The position numbers and the translations under genes are program-made. From positions 10,263 to 74,262 of the forward strand of contig CAKOOV010000006.1 of assembly GCA_934098435.1 (NCBI GenBank): a stretch of 64,000 nt of DNA, read 5' to 3'. Positions 43,858 through 52,926 of the stretch are shown here, piece by piece. The number at the start of each line of letters is the position of its first letter. Positions within the stretch are counted from its first letter, which is position 1. Origin of the DNA: an uncultured Bacilli bacterium. GTDB lineage: Bacteria > Bacillota_I > Bacilli_A > RF39 > UBA660. The notes under the pieces were generated by a model. The model did no database searches, had not been told where the DNA came from, and saw nothing but the letters and a program-made list of their open reading frames with translations.

Positions 43858-45081
43858 ATGAAATTATATGAAGACCTAATGTGGAGAGGACTAATAAAAG
43901 ATGTAGCAGGAGAAGATCTAAAAGAAAAATTAAATGGAGAGCCAATAACATTCTACTGGGGAACAGATCCAACAGCAGACTCATTACATATTGGTCATTA
44001 TTCAGCACTATGCACAGCAAAAAGATTAGCTAATGCTGGACATCACCCAATATTATTATGTGGAGGAGCAACCGGTAGAATCGGAGACCCAAGACCAACC
44101 AGTGAAAGAGAAATAATCTCAAATGAAGCAGTAAATAAAAATATTATCTCAATAAAAAAACAAATAGATAGATTGTTTAATGGAAAAGCAGAAATAGTAG
44201 ATAACTATGACTGGACAAAAGACTATACATATCTAGAATTTCTAAGAGATATAGGAAAATATATTAATGTTAACTACATGATAAATAAAGACATCATTGC
44301 CAGAAGATTAGAAAGTGGAATTACTTACGCAGAATTTTCTTATACATTATTACAAGGTTACGATTTTATGCATCTATATCAAGAAAAAAATTGCATTATG
44401 CAAGTAGAAGGATCAGATCAATGGGGAAATATAACTACTGGTATTGAACTAATAAGAAAAAAACTAGGTAAAGAAGCATATGGATTTACAATGCCATTAA
44501 TATTAGATGCCAATGGAAATAAATTTGGTAAAAGCGAAGGCAATGCATTATGGCTAGATAAAGAAAAAACATCACCTTATGAAATATACCAATACCTAAT
44601 AAATACTGATGATACAAAAGTATTAGAATATCTAAAAGTATTCACATTCCTAACAAAAGAAGAAATAGAAGATATAATAGATAAACAAAACAAAAATCCA
44701 GAAACAAGAATAGCACAAAAAACATTAGCATATGAAGTAGTAAAAGACATCCATGGTAAAGATGAAGCAGACCATGCCATAAAAATATCAGAAGTACTAT
44801 TTACTGGAAATATAAAAGACTTAACAGATAAAGAAATAGAAATAGTCTTCAAAAAAATGCCTGCATTCGAATCAAACAATGATACATTAATAAATATATT
44901 AGTAAATAATAATATTGCCACATCAAGAAGAGAAGCCAGAGAGTTTCTATCAAATAACGCTATTACACTAGATGGTGATATAGTTAATGATGAATCAAAA
45001 GAAATAACTAATACACAAAAATATCATATAATAAGAAAAGGTAAGAAAAAATATTATCTAATAAAAATGAACCAAGACTAA
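43858..45081 (+). CDS. tyrS: Tyrosyl-tRNA synthetase
   Basis: Class I synthetase, 407 aa. The HIGH motif lies at 44-47 (SLHIGHYSALC), the KMSKS equivalent is KFGKSEGNALWL, and a C-terminal S4 domain binds the tRNA (ATSRREAREFLSNNAITLDG). RBS GAAGGAGAGG. Controlled by the T-box upstream. Its stop codon overlaps the stop of the convergent unknown gene. Confidence 0.97.
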   Translation: MKLYEDLMWRGLIKDVAGEDLKEKLNGEPITFYWGTDPTADSLHIGHYSALCTAKRLANAGHHPILLCGGATGRIGDPRPTSEREIISNEAVNKNIISIKKQIDRLFNGKAEIVDNYDWTKDYTYLEFLRDIGKYINVNYMINKDIIARRLESGITYAEFSYTLLQGYDFMHLYQEKNCIMQVEGSDQWGNITTGIELIRKKLGKEAYGFTMPLILDANGNKFGKSEGNALWLDKEKTSPYEIYQYLINTDDTKVLEYLKVFTFLTKEEIEDIIDKQNKNPETRIAQKTLAYEVVKDIHGKDEADHAIKISEVLFTGNIKDLTDKEIEIVFKKMPAFESNNDTLINILVNNNIATSRREAREFLSNNAITLDGDIVNDESKEITNTQKYHIIRKGKKKYYLIKMNQD

Positions 45082-45488
45082 ATATAAGCCTTAGTTCTTT
45101 TTATTTTAGATAATACATTAATTTTCTTTTTTACAACCTTCTTATTAGGTTCATATATAGTAACAATTTCTCTCTCAGGAATATTAAAATAATTCCTAAT
45201 ATCAGCAGTAGTAAAATCATATAAATAATCATAAATTTTTATTTTATTATTATTAAAAACCAATTGAGCATTATAATCCATATTCAAAGAAATAGAATTA
45301 TTATTCACAGTAACAATTGCTGCCAAATTACTAAAGTCATTCCCATAATCATTAACATCAATATTAGTTTTAACATTAAAATCATGAATACATTTTGACA
45401 AATATAGCATATTAATATTATTATTAACCAATAATGCCCCAGCCAAAAACGAAGAAAACGAAACTTCTCTATTCTCATTAAACTCCAT
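45078..45488 (-). CDS. Hypothetical protein convergent with tyrS
   Basis: Function not recognised; 136 aa from the ATG of MEFNENREV. An AGGTG ribosome-like site lies 14 bases before that ATG, rather far, so the start is uncertain. One short hydrophobic stretch (FSSFLAGALLVNNNINMLYL) and a basic end (VKKKINVLSKIKRTK) are seen. It overlaps the tyrS stop by 4 nt, so its 3' end and that of tyrS are locked together without a terminator between them. Confidence 0.5.
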   Translation of the reverse strand: MEFNENREVSFSSFLAGALLVNNNINMLYLSKCIHDFNVKTNIDVNDYGNDFSNLAAIVTVNNNSISLNMDYNAQLVFNNNKIKIYDYLYDFTTADIRNYFNIPEREIVTIYEPNKKVVKKKINVLSKIKRTKAYI

Positions 45489-45603
45489 ATTCTTAATTTT
45501 TTCACCTCGCAATATACAATTATATAGTAAAAGATTATAAAAGTCAAAAGAATATTTCAAAATATCAAAATATTTGTTATAATATATGCAAAAGGAGGAT
45601 ATT

Positions 45604-46917
45604 ATGAACCATGTATTAGACGACTATATTTTTAATAATTACGTCGTAATTGGCGTATCAGCAGGTCCAGATTCCATGTGTTTATTAGATTTACTACAAA
45701 AGAAAACAACAAAAATAGTAGTATGTCATATAAATCACAACGTAAGAAAAGAAAGTATAGAAGAAGAAGAATATATTACCAAATATTGTCAAGATAAAAA
45801 TATTATACTAGAGAAAACCACTATAAATAACTATCAAGAAAATAATTTTGAAAACGAAGCCAGAAAAAAAAGATATATGTTCTATGAAGAAATATTAAAA
45901 AAATACAATTCTAAGACACTACTACTAGCACATCATGGAGATGATCTAATTGAAACAATACTAATGAAAATATCCAGAGGATCAAATTTAGAGGGCTACG
46001 CAGGAATAAAAGAAATATCAAACGTTAAAAATTATCAAATAATAAGACCATTACTAAAATATACTAAAGAAGATATAATAAACTATAATAAATCTAACAA
46101 CATTAAATACTACAACGATAGTTCTAATCAAAGCACCAATTATACACGAAATAGATATCGTCTAAATATTTTACCACTTCTAAAAAAAGAAGATAAAAAC
46201 ATACACAAAAAATACCTAAAATATTCAAAAACATTAATAGAATATGATAATTACATCAAAAGAGAAGTTAAAAAAAATATAGACAATGTCTATATAAATA
46301 ATATCATATATATAGACAAGTTAAATCAATTAGATACATTCTTAATAAAAAATATATTATACAATATAATGAATAATATATATCAAAATAAAAATAATAT
46401 AATAACAGATAAACACATTCAAAATATTATATCATTATTAAATAATACAAAACCAAATATAAAAATAGATTTACCAAACAATAAAGAAATAGTAAAAGAA
46501 TATAATAAATTAATAATCAAAGAAAAAAGAAGTAATATAAAAAGTTATAAAATAGAATTTAATGATAAAATAGAAATAGAAAAGTTTATCATTGAAAAAA
46601 TAGAATCAGAAGATAACGATAGTAATAATGTATGCCGTCTAAATAGCAAAGATATAACATTACCATTATATATAAGAAACAGAGAAGATGGTGACTTCAT
46701 AGTATTAAAAGGAAGTAATAATCGAAAAAAAATAAAAGAAATATTTATAGAAAAAAAAATACCTATAAGCAAAAGAAATAACTATCCACTACTAATAGAT
46801 TCAAACAACAATATAATTTGGATACCAAATATCAAAAAAAGTAAATTTTGTAAGAAAAAAAACGAAAACTATGATATAATAATAAGGTGCAATGAAAGGA
46901 AGGAAGATTATGAATAA
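45604..46917 (+). CDS. tilS: tRNA(Ile)-lysidine synthetase TilS
   Basis: Modifies C34 of tRNA-Ile(CAU) to lysidine so that AUA is read as Ile; AUA is very common here, so the enzyme should be essential. 437 aa. The PP-loop reads VSAGPDSMCL (Ala where most have Gly), followed by HINHNVR, AHHGDDLIET and RPLLKY. C-terminal TilS domains include KIKEIFIEKKIP. Start after AAAGGAGGATATT. It overlaps ftsH by 8 nt; the hpt gene usually found between them is absent. Confidence 0.93.
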   Translation: MNHVLDDYIFNNYVVIGVSAGPDSMCLLDLLQKKTTKIVVCHINHNVRKESIEEEEYITKYCQDKNIILEKTTINNYQENNFENEARKKRYMFYEEILKKYNSKTLLLAHHGDDLIETILMKISRGSNLEGYAGIKEISNVKNYQIIRPLLKYTKEDIINYNKSNNIKYYNDSSNQSTNYTRNRYRLNILPLLKKEDKNIHKKYLKYSKTLIEYDNYIKREVKKNIDNVYINNIIYIDKLNQLDTFLIKNILYNIMNNIYQNKNNIITDKHIQNIISLLNNTKPNIKIDLPNNKEIVKEYNKLIIKEKRSNIKSYKIEFNDKIEIEKFIIEKIESEDNDSNNVCRLNSKDITLPLYIRNREDGDFIVLKGSNNRKKIKEIFIEKKIPISKRNNYPLLIDSNNNIIWIPNIKKSKFCKKKNENYDIIIRCNERKEDYE

Positions 46918-48826
46918 AAAAGAAATAAAGAAAAGTTTAGTACCATATGTATTTTTATTAATATTTTTTATAGGATGTATGATAACGTTCAAAATGTTCA
47001 ATAATACAGTAAATGAAATAACATATGACGATTTTATAAAAGATTTAAATGGCGGTAAAGTAACAGAACTAACTATAACACCAAAAGTAAGAACAGAGAC
47101 TTATAAATTAACAGGTAAATTAGATACCTATTCAAAAAACGAAAGTTTCGTTCTATACATACCAAAATCAGAAGAATTTATATCAAAAATAACTACCGCT
47201 AAAGATAATTCTAATGATTTCAAATTAACAATACTAAATGATCCAGAAGCATCATCTTGGTTATCCGTAGCTATTGAAGTTATTCCAATACTAATTTTAG
47301 CCGGAGTAACCATTTGGGTATTTACAAGACAAATTGGTGGTGGCAGTAAATCTATGGATTTTGGCAAATCAAGAGCAAAACTAGTTGAAGAAAGCCGTGC
47401 CACATTCAAAGATGTTGCAGGATTAACAGAAGAAAAAGAAGAAGTTCAAGAATTAATAGACTTTTTAAAGAATCCAAAAAAATTCACTAATATGGGAGCA
47501 AGAATTCCAAAAGGTGTCTTACTAGTAGGCCCTCCAGGAACAGGTAAAACATTACTCGCTCGTGCCGTAGCCGGAGAAGCAAAAGTACCATTTTATTATA
47601 TAAGTGGATCAGACTTTGTAGAACTATTCGTAGGAATAGGTGCATCAAGAGTAAGAGATATGTTTAAGCAAGCAAAAATGAATGCCCCATGTCTAATTTT
47701 CATAGATGAAATAGATGCAGTTGGTCGTCAAAGAGGAACAGGCCTTGGTGGCGGACACGACGAAAGAGAACAAACACTTAACCAATTGCTTACCGAAATG
47801 GATGGTTTTGGTGCCAATGAAGGAATAATCATCATAGCAGCTACAAATAGACCAGATGTCCTAGACCCAGCACTATTACGTCCAGGAAGATTCGACAGAC
47901 AAGTAACAGTTAGTCTTCCAGATAAAAATGCTAGAATAGAAATATTAAAAGTACATGCCAAAAATAAAATACTTGCCAAAAATATCACATTAGAATATTT
48001 AGCAAAAAGAACACCAGGATTTTCCGGAGCAGATCTAGAAAATCTACTTAATGAAGCAGCATTATTAGCAGTCAGAAGAAATAAAAAAGAAATAACAATG
48101 GCAGAAATAGACGAAGCAACAGACAGAGTCCTAATGGGACCAGCTAAAGTAACAAAAAAATACACAGACAAAGAAAAGAAACTAGTAGCTTTTCATGAAG
48201 CTGGCCACGCCGTATTAGGATTAAAACTAGATGGTGCTAATGAAGTACAAAAAATAACAATAATTCCTAGAGGCCATGCTGGTGGTTATACAATGATGAC
48301 TCCAAAAGAAGAAGCATTTAACTATACAAAAAAAGAATTATTAGAATCAATCTGTGGCTTATTAGGTGGAAGAGTAGCAGAAGAAGTAACATTCGGAGAA
48401 ATAACTACCGGAGCACATGATGATTTTAAGAAAGCTACAAAAATAGCAAGAAGTATGGTAACAGAATATGGTATGAGCAATTTAGGACCAATGATGCTAG
48501 AAGAACCAGATGGCAACACATTCTTAGGAAGAGATTATACAAAAAATAGAAACATTTCAGATACAGTAGCACATGAAATAGATGAAGAAATGCGTTCAAT
48601 TATAAACGACTGCTATAAACAAGCTACAAAAATAATAACTGAAAACAAAAAATTATTAGAACTAATTGCCAATACACTTCTAGAAGAAGAAACAATAACT
48701 AAAGAAGAAATAGATTATTTAGTAGAACACGGCCATCTTCCTGAAGACAAAAAAGAAGACAATAAAACCGAAGATAAAAAAGAAGTAAAAGAAAAAAAGC
48801 CTAAAAAAAGTGAAGACAAAAAATAA
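46910..48826 (+). CDS. ftsH: ATP-dependent zinc metalloprotease FtsH
   Basis: Membrane AAA+ protease, 638 aa. Two membrane helices (near residues 10-28 and about 125-140) bracket an extracytoplasmic part. The AAA domain has GPPGTGKT (about 207-214), LIFIDEIDAVG and the second region of homology (RPDVLDPALLRPGRFDR). HEAGHAVLG is the zinc site. The tail is Lys/Glu-rich. The RBS GGAAGGAAG lies in tilS; the ATG of MNKKEI follows it. Confidence 0.97.
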   Translation: MNKKEIKKSLVPYVFLLIFFIGCMITFKMFNNTVNEITYDDFIKDLNGGKVTELTITPKVRTETYKLTGKLDTYSKNESFVLYIPKSEEFISKITTAKDNSNDFKLTILNDPEASSWLSVAIEVIPILILAGVTIWVFTRQIGGGSKSMDFGKSRAKLVEESRATFKDVAGLTEEKEEVQELIDFLKNPKKFTNMGARIPKGVLLVGPPGTGKTLLARAVAGEAKVPFYYISGSDFVELFVGIGASRVRDMFKQAKMNAPCLIFIDEIDAVGRQRGTGLGGGHDEREQTLNQLLTEMDGFGANEGIIIIAATNRPDVLDPALLRPGRFDRQVTVSLPDKNARIEILKVHAKNKILAKNITLEYLAKRTPGFSGADLENLLNEAALLAVRRNKKEITMAEIDEATDRVLMGPAKVTKKYTDKEKKLVAFHEAGHAVLGLKLDGANEVQKITIIPRGHAGGYTMMTPKEEAFNYTKKELLESICGLLGGRVAEEVTFGEITTGAHDDFKKATKIARSMVTEYGMSNLGPMMLEEPDGNTFLGRDYTKNRNISDTVAHEIDEEMRSIINDCYKQATKIITENKKLLELIANTLLEEETITKEEIDYLVEHGHLPEDKKEDNKTEDKKEVKEKKPKKSEDKK

Positions 48827-48849
48827 AAGAGATTAATCATCTCTTTTTT
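48825..48849. terminator. Terminator between ftsH and divIC
   Basis: AAAAGAGAT-taatc-ATCTCTTTT followed by TT, with A residues on the other side, lies between convergent genes. Confidence 0.8.
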
Positions 48850-48853
48850 ATAT

Positions 48854-49168
48854 TTATTCATCATCTGGTATTCTAATAATAAGTTCACCATTCTTAGAAT
48901 ACAAATATTTTTCTCTAGCATATCTAGCAACATAATCAGGATCATTAAGTTTCTTTATATCCGAATTAAGGACCTCCTCTTCATCCTTTAAATCAGAGAG
49001 TTTAACATTTAAAGCCTGTTTTTCATTTTTTATCTCAATAATTTTGCCAACGTTAGTAAAAAAACTATAACTAAGAGAACCAATTATTGCTCCAAAAAAG
49101 ATAAAACTCAAAAAAATTCTCTTCTTAGCCTTTTTATTATTTTTTTTACTAATCTTACTCTTAGCCAT
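48854..49168 (-). CDS. divIC: Septum formation initiator DivIC/FtsB
   Basis: Bitopic division protein, 104 aa. A basic cytosolic head is followed by one membrane helix (IFLSFIFFGAIIGSLSYSFF), then an extracellular coiled coil (EIKNEKQALNVKLSDLKDEE) and the NDPDYVARYAREKYLY region typical of the family. Start at MAKSKIS after GGTGAGATT. It follows yabQ as in B. subtilis. Confidence 0.9.
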   Translation of the reverse strand: MAKSKISKKNNKKAKKRIFLSFIFFGAIIGSLSYSFFTNVGKIIEIKNEKQALNVKLSDLKDEEEVLNSDIKKLNDPDYVARYAREKYLYSKNGELIIRIPDDE

Positions 49169-49204
49169 AATCTCACCTACCTTACGACACAATTATAGCA
49201 CAAC

Positions 49205-49486
49205 TTATCTTCTTTTACAATTAATTTTATTATATATGACAAAAGATAACATATAACCTGTAAAGAAAACTAGAAAAAAATATACATGCAAAATACCATT
49301 ATTAATTTTTAAAAGAATAATAAAATATAATAAAGATATAAATATAACAAACAAAAAAGAAATCACAATACGATAAACAAGTTTTCCATTATACAAAACT
49401 TTATAATTAATTTCCAACAAGAAAAAGAAGAGTACACCATAAAAAAAAGAATAAATAAGCGATAAAATTTGTGTAGAAAGTATCAT
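49205..49486 (-). CDS. yabQ: Spore cortex biosynthesis membrane protein YabQ
   Basis: Small sporulation membrane protein, 93 aa, with three hydrophobic segments and a basic C-terminus. Sequence identity to the family is weak by eye (FFYGVLFFFLLEINYKVL resembles its conserved FxYGxxxGxxxD region). The position between yabP and divIC supports the call. It overlaps yabP by 4 nt (ATGA). B. subtilis YabQ is needed for the cortex. Confidence 0.8.
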   Translation of the reverse strand: MILSTQILSLIYSFFYGVLFFFLLEINYKVLYNGKLVYRIVISFLFVIFISLLYFIILLKINNGILHVYFFLVFFTGYMLSFVIYNKINCKRR

Positions 49487-49776
49487 TTAAAAAGCTTATT
49501 AAGTAATGAACTATCCTTATCTTTCTTTAAATTTTCATCCAAATACATAAGACTATCTATTCTTCCCTTTATAGAAACATTTCCTTGATAAGTATCAAGT
49601 TTTATAATTTCCAACTCACTACCATTTATAACTAAAAAACCTAGAGTTGTCTCCATTAAAAATTCTTCATTATCAAAACTTTCAATTTTTTTAACACCAC
49701 TAATAACCAAATTCTTGCGCTCAGTTATAGTAAGACCATGATTAAAACTATTATTCATATCTTGAACCTTATCCAT
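49483..49776 (-). CDS. yabP: Sporulation protein YabP
   Basis: Small protein of the YabP/YqfC family, 97 aa. The pattern NLVISGVKKIESFDNEEFLM, GFLVINGSELEI, DTYQGNVSIKGRIDSLMY is characteristic. Start at MDKVQD after TTGGGAGGAATAAT. The sigma-E-like promoter at 49795-49822 supports mother-cell expression early in sporulation. Confidence 0.93.
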   Translation of the reverse strand: MDKVQDMNNSFNHGLTITERKNLVISGVKKIESFDNEEFLMETTLGFLVINGSELEIIKLDTYQGNVSIKGRIDSLMYLDENLKKDKDSSLLNKLFK

Positions 49777-49794
49777 TATTATTCCTCCCAAATA

Positions 49795-49822
49795 ATAATA
49801 TGCAATAAATAAATAAATATGA
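49795..49822 (-). promoter_or_regulatory. Sigma-E-like promoter of yabPQ
   Basis: On the minus strand TCATATT, a 13-bp spacer and CATATTAT match sigma-E boxes and repeat the spacing seen at spoIVA. The start site falls next to the ribosome site. Confidence 0.7.
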
Positions 49823-49849
49823 AAAAAACTATTAGATTCCTAATAGTTA
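49821..49849 (-). terminator. Terminator of spoVG
   Basis: AACTATTAG-gaat-CTAATAGTT followed by seven T on the minus strand; the end of the T tract touches the -35 box of yabP. Confidence 0.85.
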
Positions 49850-49856
49850 ATATTCA

Positions 49857-50117
49857 TTATTCACCTTTATTATATTCATCAAAAATAAGGTCTTCAAACA
49901 TTTTTCTTGTTTCTTCGTTAATAGGATGTGCAGTATCCCTATGTCCACCATCAGGTGTAGGTTTACTAGGCATTGCAATGAACAGACCTTTATCTCCTTC
50001 TAATATTCTAATATCTTCAACTAGAAAGCATCCATCAATTAGTACTTTAGCAATACCTCTCATTTTTGAACCTTCTCTTGGCTCAATTCTTATTAACTTA
50101 TCAAGTTTTAGTTCCAT
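49857..50117 (-). CDS. spoVG: SpoVG RNA-binding regulator
   Basis: 86-aa regulator found across Firmicutes; B. subtilis SpoVG affects septation and sporulation timing and binds nucleic acid. The core VLIDGCFLVEDIRILEGDKG, FIAMPSKPTPDGGHRDTAHP is highly conserved. A good RBS (AGAAGGAGTTG) precedes it. ispE, purR and yabJ, which stand between veg and spoVG in B. subtilis, are absent. Confidence 0.97.
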   Translation of the reverse strand: MELKLDKLIRIEPREGSKMRGIAKVLIDGCFLVEDIRILEGDKGLFIAMPSKPTPDGGHRDTAHPINEETRKMFEDLIFDEYNKGE

Positions 50118-50204
50118 ATCATCAACTCCTTCTAGAAAATACTTTCTAATTACATTTTATATTATTTATTCAATAAAAGCAAGAGTTTTTCACGTTTTTT
50201 ACAC

Positions 50205-50420
50205 TTAATCAAAAAAAATTTCTAAAGTATTAGTAAGAATATCCCGATAACTAAAACTTTTTGTCTCATCACCACACGTTCTTATAATAAAAATACAATT
50301 ATACGTTTCAGTAATAACACCACTATACTCTTCACGTTTATTACGACTACCATTATATATAATTTTAACAAACTCTCCCAAATTATTATCAATATTATCC
50401 TTTATTCTTTCTATTGTCAT
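50205..50420 (-). CDS. veg: Veg protein
   Basis: 71-aa Veg family protein (IDNNLGEFVKIIYNGSRNKREEYSG, GVITETYNCIFIIRT, SYRDILTNTLEI), linked in B. subtilis to biofilm control. It follows yabG with a 3-bp gap, as in B. subtilis, and has no strong ribosome site, so it may depend on translation of yabG. Confidence 0.92.
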   Translation of the reverse strand: MTIERIKDNIDNNLGEFVKIIYNGSRNKREEYSGVITETYNCIFIIRTCGDETKSFSYRDILTNTLEIFFD

Positions 50421-50423
50421 AAT

Positions 50424-51185
50424 TTATCTAGGATATCCAATATACATCATACCCTTAGTTATAATTCCCCCCATTCCACTAGAACCATATTTTGTTTTGT
50501 CTAAAATTTTAATCAAATCAATATTTTTATTCTTATCAGAAAAAGCAAGACTAGATGCCACAATAGCAGGATCAAGCGCATGAATATTAACCCTCTTAGG
50601 ACTAGATGCAAAATTAGATCCTGCCCTTATTAGTTCTTCATAATTAGATTGACAAGCTCCAGCAATTATAGCCAATTTTTCATGAGAATTTTCATATTTT
50701 CTAGCAGCTCTAACCGCCTCTATAAACTTATCAGTATTTTTATAATTACTATTATTCCTATGTTTTCTATAATAAGCATCATGACCTGTAATAACTAGAA
50801 TATCAGGATTATACTTCTCCAAATTTTCCATAACATCATTAACCAAATTGTTATCATTAGATAAAATACCAAACGCTTTAAGTTTATTTTGTTTATAAAA
50901 TTTCATACATTTATCCAAAAAATCAGCATCCTGATCAATATGCAGTATTCTAGCAGGCAAATAAAAAAATTCATCTCTTTCTAACTTTCTATATCCGTCA
51001 ATTTCTGGAGAAAAATCATCAACCGTTATATCATTATAGATTTTCAAATCATCTTTACCACTATCAGCATATAACCTAACAAATAAACCCTTAAGTAAAT
51101 AATTATCACCATCTATCCCAATAATTTTAAATACAATATCATTATTATAAGATTTTCTAGTAACCAAATCACCAACATCAAACAT
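50424..51185 (-). CDS. yabG: Sporulation-specific protease YabG
   Basis: Cysteine-like protease that processes spore-coat proteins; 253 aa. Recognised by FDVGDLVTRKSYNNDIVFKI, the GHDAYYRK and KFIEAVRAARKYEN segments, AGACQSNYEELIRAGSNFAS with the likely nucleophile Cys, and SSPKRVNIHALDPA. I start at MFDVGD because GGGTGATT lies just before it. Upstream there is a CATATTAT box identical to the yabP -10 but no clear -35. Confidence 0.94.
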   Translation of the reverse strand: MFDVGDLVTRKSYNNDIVFKIIGIDGDNYLLKGLFVRLYADSGKDDLKIYNDITVDDFSPEIDGYRKLERDEFFYLPARILHIDQDADFLDKCMKFYKQNKLKAFGILSNDNNLVNDVMENLEKYNPDILVITGHDAYYRKHRNNSNYKNTDKFIEAVRAARKYENSHEKLAIIAGACQSNYEELIRAGSNFASSPKRVNIHALDPAIVASSLAFSDKNKNIDLIKILDKTKYGSSGMGGIITKGMMYIGYPR

Positions 51186-51200
51186 ATAATCACCCATAAA

Positions 51201-51208
51201 ATAATATG
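51201..51208 (-). promoter_or_regulatory. Possible sporulation -10 box of yabG
   Basis: CATATTAT on the minus strand, 15 bp before the ATG, is identical to the yabP -10. A matching -35 is not evident; sigma-K is expected for yabG from B. subtilis. Confidence 0.35.
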
Positions 51209-51235
51209 CATAAAAGCAAAAAAAATAACAAAGAA

Positions 51236-52030
51236 TTATAAACATAACTCATTTGCTATTTCCACAAAAACATTATATGGAATATTTTCACTTCTAGTAT
51301 TAATGTCAAAACCATATTTAGAAAGAATATTATTAATAATATCTAAATCATAGCCGACTAAATTATTTTTAATAGTTTTTCTTTTAAATTTAAAACTATC
51401 TTTAATAAGTTTATTAAAAATATCAAAATTTTTAACATAATCACTACTACTCTTTATTTTCATCCTAATAACAGCAGAATCAACTTTTGGCTTAGGTACA
51501 AAAGAATTCTTACTAACATTACAAACCTTCTCAATATCAAAAAAGTAATTTAATAATACTGTAATTTGCCCATATTCCTTACTACCAGGTTTAGCAGAAA
51601 ACCTATCTGCAACTTCTTTTTGAATCATAATAACAATCTCTTTAACAGGTATTTTATCATTAATAATTTTTGTAATAATCGGAGTAGTAATATAATAAGG
51701 CAAATTAGCCACTATATACAAATTATTAAAATCATATTTAGATATATCCTCATTAACATTCCTATTTAAAAAATCATCGAATATAAGTTCATAATTAACA
51801 AAATCACTAAGTTCTTTATTTAAAATCTTTTCAAGTCTTGTATCAATTTCATATAATATTGCCCTATCCACCTTTTTCAATAACTCCTTAGATAAAGCAC
51901 CAGCACCAGGTCCAATTTCAATAACTAAGTTGTTATCCTCATAATCAGTAGCATTAACAATCTTATCAATAATATTTTTATCTTGCAAAAAATTCTGCCC
52001 TAAATTTTTTTTATAATCAAAATTATACAT
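51236..52030 (-). CDS. rsmA: 16S rRNA dimethyladenosine transferase RsmA/KsgA
   Basis: Dimethylates A1518 and A1519 of 16S rRNA; 264 aa. KNLGQNFLQDKNIIDKIV, the SAM motif EIGPGAGALSKEL and the catalytic NLPYYITTPII are all present. It precedes yabG as in B. subtilis. Its start lies 1 bp after the stop of the upstream zinc-ribbon gene. Confidence 0.97.
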   Translation of the reverse strand: MYNFDYKKNLGQNFLQDKNIIDKIVNATDYEDNNLVIEIGPGAGALSKELLKKVDRAILYEIDTRLEKILNKELSDFVNYELIFDDFLNRNVNEDISKYDFNNLYIVANLPYYITTPIITKIINDKIPVKEIVIMIQKEVADRFSAKPGSKEYGQITVLLNYFFDIEKVCNVSKNSFVPKPKVDSAVIRMKIKSSSDYVKNFDIFNKLIKDSFKFKRKTIKNNLVGYDLDIINNILSKYGFDINTRSENIPYNVFVEIANELCL

Positions 52031-52031
52031 A

Positions 52032-52421
52032 TCAATAAATAATAATAACCATAATCTCCGTAATTATTAAAAATGCCGCCGCAAGAGCAAGTCCAAGACC
52101 GATTTTATTATAAGTATTATATTTCTTTTTTAAAGAAAGAATTAAACCAACAACCATAAAAACAAAAGGAATTAAAATAAAGCCTATAGCATAATTAAAT
52201 CTCTCATAAAAACTTGTATACATACCAACACTACTAATATCCTTAAAAAAACAAGATAAAGATAACATTAAAGCAAAAACACCAGATATAATACTTGCTA
52301 TTCCAATAGCATTACTATTTTTCTTAAACTTTCCAGCACGACTACCATTAACTAAAGAACCACAATGAATACAAACAAAAGCATTTTCATCTATTTTCTT
52401 ACCACAATTTCTACAATACAT
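52032..52421 (-). CDS. Zinc-ribbon membrane protein
   Basis: 129 aa. An N-terminal zinc ribbon (MYCRNCGKKIDENAFVCIHC, two CxxC pairs) is followed by a basic linker and three membrane segments (SIISGVFALMLSLSCFF, FNYAIGFILIPFVFMVVGLI, IGLGLALAAAFLIITEIMVI), resembling small DUF4190-like proteins. Start after TTGGGAGGATATATT; a GTGATAAAAT promoter box lies upstream. Function unknown. Confidence 0.8.
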   Translation of the reverse strand: MYCRNCGKKIDENAFVCIHCGSLVNGSRAGKFKKNSNAIGIASIISGVFALMLSLSCFFKDISSVGMYTSFYERFNYAIGFILIPFVFMVVGLILSLKKKYNTYNKIGLGLALAAAFLIITEIMVIIIY

Positions 52422-52476
52422 AATATATCCTCCCAAAATAATTTTATCACAATTAAGACATGTTATCAATAAGAAA

Positions 52477-52498
52477 TAGAATCAAAAGATTCTATTTA
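52477..52498 (-). terminator. Terminator of the rplI-rlmH operon
   Basis: AATAGAATC-tttt-GATTCTATT followed by TCTTATT on the minus strand; the hairpin overlaps the end of rlmH. Confidence 0.7.
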
Positions 52499-52926
52499 TG
52501 ATAAGTCTCATTATTAAGTATTTTAAAACATCTATATATTTGTTCTAATAAAATAACCCTAAAAAGTTGATGCGGAAAAGTTAGTTTAGAGAAAGATAAA
52601 CTATAATTAGACCTTTTTTTAACATCATCATGCAAACCATATGAACCACCAATTACAAACGTAATATTAGAATTAGTAATAAACAACTTATCAATCTTAT
52701 TAGCAAACCCCACAGAATCAATTTCATATCCATCTATTTCTAAAGTAATAACATAATCCCTATTACCTATATATTTTAATATCCTATCACTTTCTTCGTT
52801 AATATTAGAATCATCAACCTCAATAATATCAATCTTATGATATTTACCTATTCTCTTTTCATAATCCTCTATTGCTTCTCTTAAATATTTTTCTTTAACT
52901 CTTCCAACACAAACAATTTTTATCAT
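52492..52926 (-). CDS. rlmH: 23S rRNA pseudouridine-1915 methyltransferase RlmH
   Basis: SPOUT-class methyltransferase, 144 aa. IKIVCVGRVKEKYLREAIED at the start and the knot segment ITFVIGGSYGLHDDV are typical; the C-terminus LEQIYRCFKILNNETYHK matches the conserved EQxYRAxxI...YHK. It overlaps walJ by 4 nt and is the last gene of the rplI-dnaB-M23-walJ-rlmH operon, as walJ and rlmH often are near the dnaC/rplI block. Confidence 0.95.
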   Translation of the reverse strand: MIKIVCVGRVKEKYLREAIEDYEKRIGKYHKIDIIEVDDSNINEESDRILKYIGNRDYVITLEIDGYEIDSVGFANKIDKLFITNSNITFVIGGSYGLHDDVKKRSNYSLSFSKLTFPHQLFRVILLEQIYRCFKILNNETYHK

